Shown: piece after piece, positions 59,375-64,000 of the stretch
Layout of the letters: every line of letters starts with the position of its first letter
Position numbering within the stretch: position 1 is the first letter of the stretch
NCBI GenBank assembly: GCA_013398295.1
Contig: VZSF01003173.1
Coordinates: forward strand, 126,492 to 190,491
Reading direction: 5' to 3'
Length of the DNA: 64,000 nt
From: Chionis minor
Lineage: Eukaryota > Chordata > Aves > Charadriiformes > Chionididae
Notes under the pieces: model-generated
What the model was told of the DNA's origin: nothing
The model's database searches: none
Seen by the model: only the letters and a program-made list of their open reading frames with translations
Made by a program: the position numbers and the translations under genes

Positions 59375-62300
59375 CACATTTTGGGTTTGCTTGTAAATAC
59401 TGGAATACAAACACAAGGTCATCTTCCTTACAGGCAACAAAATTTCAGGCTAAATAAGGAAGCATGGTAGTTAAAACTTCCTTGGAGAAATGTAAAACTT
59501 CAGAAGATGTTTTAAGATGTGGCCAGTATTATACTGTAAAAGATAATTAAATTGGTAAAGATAAAAGGTTTGGCTGCATAGACCTGAACTCTGTTTAATC
59601 TGAAATGCTAAGTATACATAGAAGTCCATCCTTGTTCTGGTAATCAGGTAAGATCCCTGTTTGACACAAAATCTCCCTAAATTTAATTGCTGTGCTTTCA
59701 TTTATGCATCTACTGCTACATGAAAGACTATATGAATGATTCCCTTCAATGTATTGATGCTAAGGGAAATTGCTTGTGTTTGAACTCAATACTTAAATGA
59801 CAGTTGTAAATTGATTAACTCTAAATTCAGTTGTCAGATATTTGTACATTTATTTTGTAAAAAAGCAATAGAAAACAAGAAATTTAAATGCTTGCCCATC
59901 TTACAGTATTTTGAAAGGTGTTTAGAGATCTCCATCTTCTAGTGTCTGCTCAATACATTTTATTCATTTAAGAAAATAAGACTGGTAAAAGTAATTCTAT
60001 GATTACTCATGTCCAACATCAGTGCTCTGATTCTTTTTTTCTTTTTTTTTTCTCCACAAGAAGAGCAATATAATGTATTTTCTATGCCTTTTCAGTTAGT
60101 TTTCCCTCCTCTTCCCTTCCCTCCTCTCCCCCTCCACTCCTTCTCATACATACTGCTATAATGGCCTGGACTAAAGATGGTTGCATTCTTATAAACTACA
60201 AACAACACTTCATTTATTTGAATGTTTTTAGTACATCTCTCTCTCCCTCTCCCTCACGCTTCTCTCAAGTCCAAAAATATCTTAAATAATACAAATAAAC
60301 AAAAGAAACCATTCCATCATAATGTATACTTAATTTCTCCTAGGCTACTTGTTATATGATCCACTTTTTTATTTTACCCAACAGTCTTTAAATATACACT
60401 TATGGTTTAAATACTTCTCATTAACTTATTTTAGTCATTTATTTATTTTTTTTATGTTATAATGACCTCCTTTACTCTTTCCTTACTCAAGAGAACTTTG
60501 TTGCTCTCAACATATTTCAAATTTGTAGAGAGCCATTGTGGTATTTTCCTCAAGTGGTACATGGATTAGCACTTCTCAAAATAAAAAAAGAACATAACAG
60601 CTAGCAGCAATGAAAATCAAGTAATAAAATCTGGGATCTGATGTGGCCACTCATACCCTCAACTCTTTTAGTCACTGTTTCCTGATGACACATATTTAAT
60701 TTAAGCTAGTATAGCTTCTATTTATGTTGGTTTTTTTGTTTTTTTTTTTTTTTTTATGTTTGAAAAGAAGAATGTGGAATCATTACTATCTCATCACATT
60801 TTCTATTGGTACACGTTACCTGGTACAAAATCACTTTGGGTACTATGCTTTCTTTTTCATTTCTATTTTTTTAAATGATTAAAGATTAAAAAGAGAATTA
60901 TTTACTCATCCTAAAGTTAATCATGTAATACATCATTTATGCCATTTGTCAGTTACTTGAACTACAACATTGCCATCATTCAATGCTTGTAAAGATGTGT
61001 TATTTTTAAAGGACGCATCTGCAAAAGGAGGACTCATGTATTTTCTAAAGCCAAAGAAGACAGTTTTACTTTTTCACTGTCTGAAGTTTGTAGTTAGATG
61101 ATTTTTCATCTTTTCTACAAAAAGAGGAAGTTAGGATCCATTTGAGATCAAGTCAGATTACATTACATTTATATGATGTATAAATCTCAAGTATCTCAAT
61201 TATCTCCACACTAGGTCTCCTTCACTTTTTTTTTCCTGTTGGTTTGAAAATGGTACCTTTGTATCATTTTTTGCAGTACAAATTACTATATTAAGCAGAA
61301 AGTGACAAGACTGGACTGACCTAGTCATTGGACTCAGTGTTTTCAAGCTTTGCTCCATTAACATTTTGGAGAAAAAACCACAAAAGATATGTTTTCATAT
61401 AATTCATCCACTACAAAGTTCAATGTCAAAATATATATGAAAAATAGAGGAATTTTAAAAATACTTGGTAATTTAGACTTTAGTATTTGCCGTTATATTA
61501 TTATATTAATAATTAATATTTAAATATTAATATTTAATAACATTTGATATTTAAATATTTTAATTCTTGTTGACCACAACAATGCATTTTCCATAACGTT
61601 ATTCTGGCAGTAAACCTACCTAAAATGTATTATATTCTGATAATATCTGAAACTTAACTGGCATCATTGGCATTAAAACATCAGTTTCTTTTCCTTTCTT
61701 TTCTATATTTCTTTCTAAAAGAAAAAAAAAATAGTTAGGATGGAAAAGGTAATAAAAAAAACCAAGAAAGGAATGTGACTCATGTAGAAGATTTTCTGTA
61801 TACCCTAAACACATACAATTACAACAGCATCTGTAGGCTTCCATTAGAGTCAAGTGAGATATACTAGCATGGAAACATTTTCTTCTGCAAATTGCTGTGG
61901 CTGTAAGACTTTATTTTGTCACTTATTTTGAACTGAAAAAAAGGTGTATAAAACACTGATTGCTCTGCGTTTGATCTCTTAAATGTTACAAAAAAATTTC
62001 AAACAAAAAGCAAGCTTTGGAGGTCTTTGCAGTTGCAGTTCTGGGAAATGTAGGTCACACAACAGAAATGTTAATTAGACAGGGGACTACAAAAACATTT
62101 TGAGCTCTTTAACTCATCATACCATCTATTATACAAGGAACAAGTTGATTTTAATATTTGTTGAATTAAAAAATATTGCAGCAAACTAACCTTCAGCCCT
62201 CATTTCCATAATTGGCTCTTGCATGCTGTGCATTGACACATTCATTTGATTACTTCTCTTTTTTTTTCTTTTAAATTCTAAAGCAGCATCTAACATAAAC

Positions 62301-63280
62301 TGCATATTAACATTTAATTTCTTATCATACCTTTCTTCAAGTAGTCAGGTTATGTTGAAAATTATGCTTTTCATAACCAAGATTTCACTGACGGATGTAG
62401 TCCATAAAGTTATTTAAAGGGAGAAAAAAACCCAAACCACATCAAATTTTAGGTGTTTTTTAGTATTCTTGAAAAATAGGTAAGACGCTTCTACTAGTTT
62501 TTAGTAAAAACTGGTATTTCACTTCTTACCTTGCTGCTATACATAAAAAAGTTATGATTTTGTGAAACTTTCAAGGGAGAGTTAGTGTGAACGTAGAATG
62601 AATCAGTTAGAACTGATAGTACACAGGGTACAGTTTCTGTTCTCTTCTATTAGCAGCTCACTTCAGTTGAAAGTATCCCTGAGTGCCAACGGCCTTTTAA
62701 GTCAAAAATAAAAAAACTGCAAGGGCCGGTATTGCTTTAGGTTACCACATGACCATTACTTGGTACATCTGAAATGTCCTGTTGACCTCTCAGGCAAAAT
62801 GATACTTTGATGAAGTGACACTGTGTTATGGAATGTAAAAGTGTTTGATTGACTACAGAATGTAGGAAGAAAAAACAGATTACCCTATTTATGTTTCAAA
62901 TCATCATGTTGGAAAATATGAGGAAAGTTTAGATCCTGTTGCAACTATTTCTATGTTTTGACACAGTATTTTATTAGCTGCGCTTACTTGTTCTAATAGA
63001 TACCTGTGTTTTTCAACCGTGTAATCATGAACATCATAAAAAAAGAAAGAAGGTTTTTCTATTAAATTAATCTGAGTATATTATGTTTAATTTTTCTGAT
63101 TATCCAAAAATATATACTAAGTGTGAATGTCAGGAGTGTCCATTTATATGTCTACAGGTAGATGAGAAGGATGTAATTAGACTGGCTTGAAATTTGGAAT
63201 GGGATTAAGTAAGACTGAAGCCCACGCTGAAAAAAAGTGGGAGAAAAGAACCACAGAACCCAAAAACTCAGCAGGAAAAC
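59375..63280. other. No gene seen; AT-rich
   Basis: Polypyrimidine tracts at about 60105-60145 and 60236-60268, poly(T) at about 60729-60755, and an almost pure A/T block at 61492-61564. No recognisable exon, RNA gene or transposon. Confidence 0.55.
61492..61564. repeat. A/T-only block with a 20-bp perfect palindrome
   Basis: About 73 bases with only one C and one G. It includes ATTAATATTTAAATATTAAT at 61512-61531, which is its own reverse complement, and a second partial copy of ATATTTAAATATT further right. Prone to unwinding or cruciform formation and possibly a matrix-attachment type sequence. No function is shown. Confidence 0.85.
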
Positions 63281-64000
63281 ATAGAGTAATAGAATGCTAT
63301 AGAGTTGGCACGGACGTTAAAGACGATCTAGTTTCAATCCCACTGCCATGGGGAAGGACACTTCCCACTAGACCTGGTTGCTCAAAGCTCCATCCAGCCT
63401 GGCCTTGAACACTTTCAGGCATGGGGCCTCCACAACTTATCTGGGCAGTCTTTTACAGTGCCTCATCACCCTCACAGTGAAAAAATTCTTCCTGATATCT
63501 AATCTAAGTCTACCCTCTTCCAGTTTAAAACCTTTACCCCTTGTCCTACTGCTACACTCCTTCACATCTTTCTTGTAAGCCCCTTTCAGATACTGGAAGG
63601 CTGCTACAAGGTCTCCCTGGAGCCTTCCCTTCTCCAGGCTGAACCACACTAACTCTCTCAGCCTGTCCTCACAGGAATGGTGTACCGTCCCTCTGATTAT
63701 TTTTGTGACCCTACTCTGGATCTGCTCCAACAGGTTTGTCCTTCCTATGTTGGGGGCTCCAGAGCTGGACACAGTAATCCAGGTGGGGTCTCATGAGAAG
63801 AGAGTAGAGGAGGAGAATCACCTCATTCGACCTGCTGGCCATGCTCCTTTTGATGCAGCCCAGGATATGGTTGGCCTTCTGGACTGCGAGCGCCCATTGC
63901 TGGTTCATGTTCAGCTTCTCATCCACCAACACACCCAAGTCCCTCTTCACAGGGCTGCTCGCCATCTATTCTCTACCTAGCCTGTATTTGTGCATGGGAT
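63281..64000 (-). mobile_element. CR1 LINE, minus strand, running off the window
   Basis: A worn tail (GAGTAATAGAATGCTATAGA) and GACCTGGTTGCTCAAAGC, followed by antisense ORF2. On the minus strand 63711-63965 reads [40 protein letters not shown] and [20 protein letters not shown], and 63437-63772 continues in another frame with ELVWFSLEKGRLQGDLVAAF and HCKRLPR. It is the same subfamily as 13391-14085 but extends further 5'. The remainder lies beyond 64000. Confidence 0.92.
63437..63965 (-). pseudogene. CR1 ORF2 C-terminal half with one frame break
   Basis: Two overlapping open stretches, 63711-63965 and 63437-63772, together cover the segment from [10 protein letters not shown] to HCKRLPR. 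The frame changes between 63711 and 63772. The motif N-RLPRE at the end is altered to CKRLPR. No catalytic reverse-transcriptase residues are in the window. Confidence 0.82.

Noticed and set aside
1..64000. tRNA, rRNA, CRISPR array, operon or toxin-type systems
   Set aside because: No GGTTCRA-type tRNA arm with matching stems, no regularly spaced identical repeats and no closely packed long reading frames; the window is vertebrate-type non-coding DNA.

Overview
This window looks like gene-poor bird (avian) nuclear DNA. It is AT-rich and has no prokaryotic gene organisation. It carries many 5'-truncated CR1 LINEs ending in the ATTCTATGATTCTRTGA-type 3' repeats, and several long terminal repeats (LTRs) of the kind common in bird endogenous retroviruses. 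I see no Alu, B1 or L1-like sequence. The species cannot be named from what is here. I found no host protein-coding exon, rRNA, tRNA, CRISPR array or operon. The longest stop-free stretches are 115-144 codons; each is either inside or antisense to a transposon or looks like chance.

Layout. 1-1128: one CR1 3' end, present twice around a one-base gap. 3804-4521: a solo LTR with a matching 5-bp flank. 10975-11340: an old CR1/L3-like scrap. 13391-15242: a cluster of a minus-strand CR1, a plus-strand LTR fragment and a minus-strand LTR. The last is partly duplicated across a gap at 15466. 17420-18231: a decayed minus-strand LTR related to the fragment at 14345. 19035-20322: an old plus-strand CR1 with reverse-transcriptase remains. 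22684-24617: two minus-strand LTRs with two gaps. 24983-26795: two CR1 ends. 33321-34762: two CR1s joined at their 5' ends, the second keeping the best reverse-transcriptase reading frame. 37790-38075: an old CR1. 40143-40624 and 42513-43130: two plus-strand LTRs. 50681, 55351-55930 and 57460-57905: CR1 ends. 58491-59374: a CpG-rich, probably young solo LTR. 63281-64000: a CR1 running off the window. The long intervals between are AT-rich DNA with simple repeats and nothing I can identify.

The most actionable observation concerns the assembly. All four single-N positions (591, 15466, 22944, 23381) are flanked by the same sequence on both sides, for a total of about 1.56 kb. They look like overlapping contig ends that were not merged, so the 'repeats' there are probably not biological. 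I found no evidence for a new biological system. The real interest lies in transposon history, LTR promoter structure and a few palindromes.
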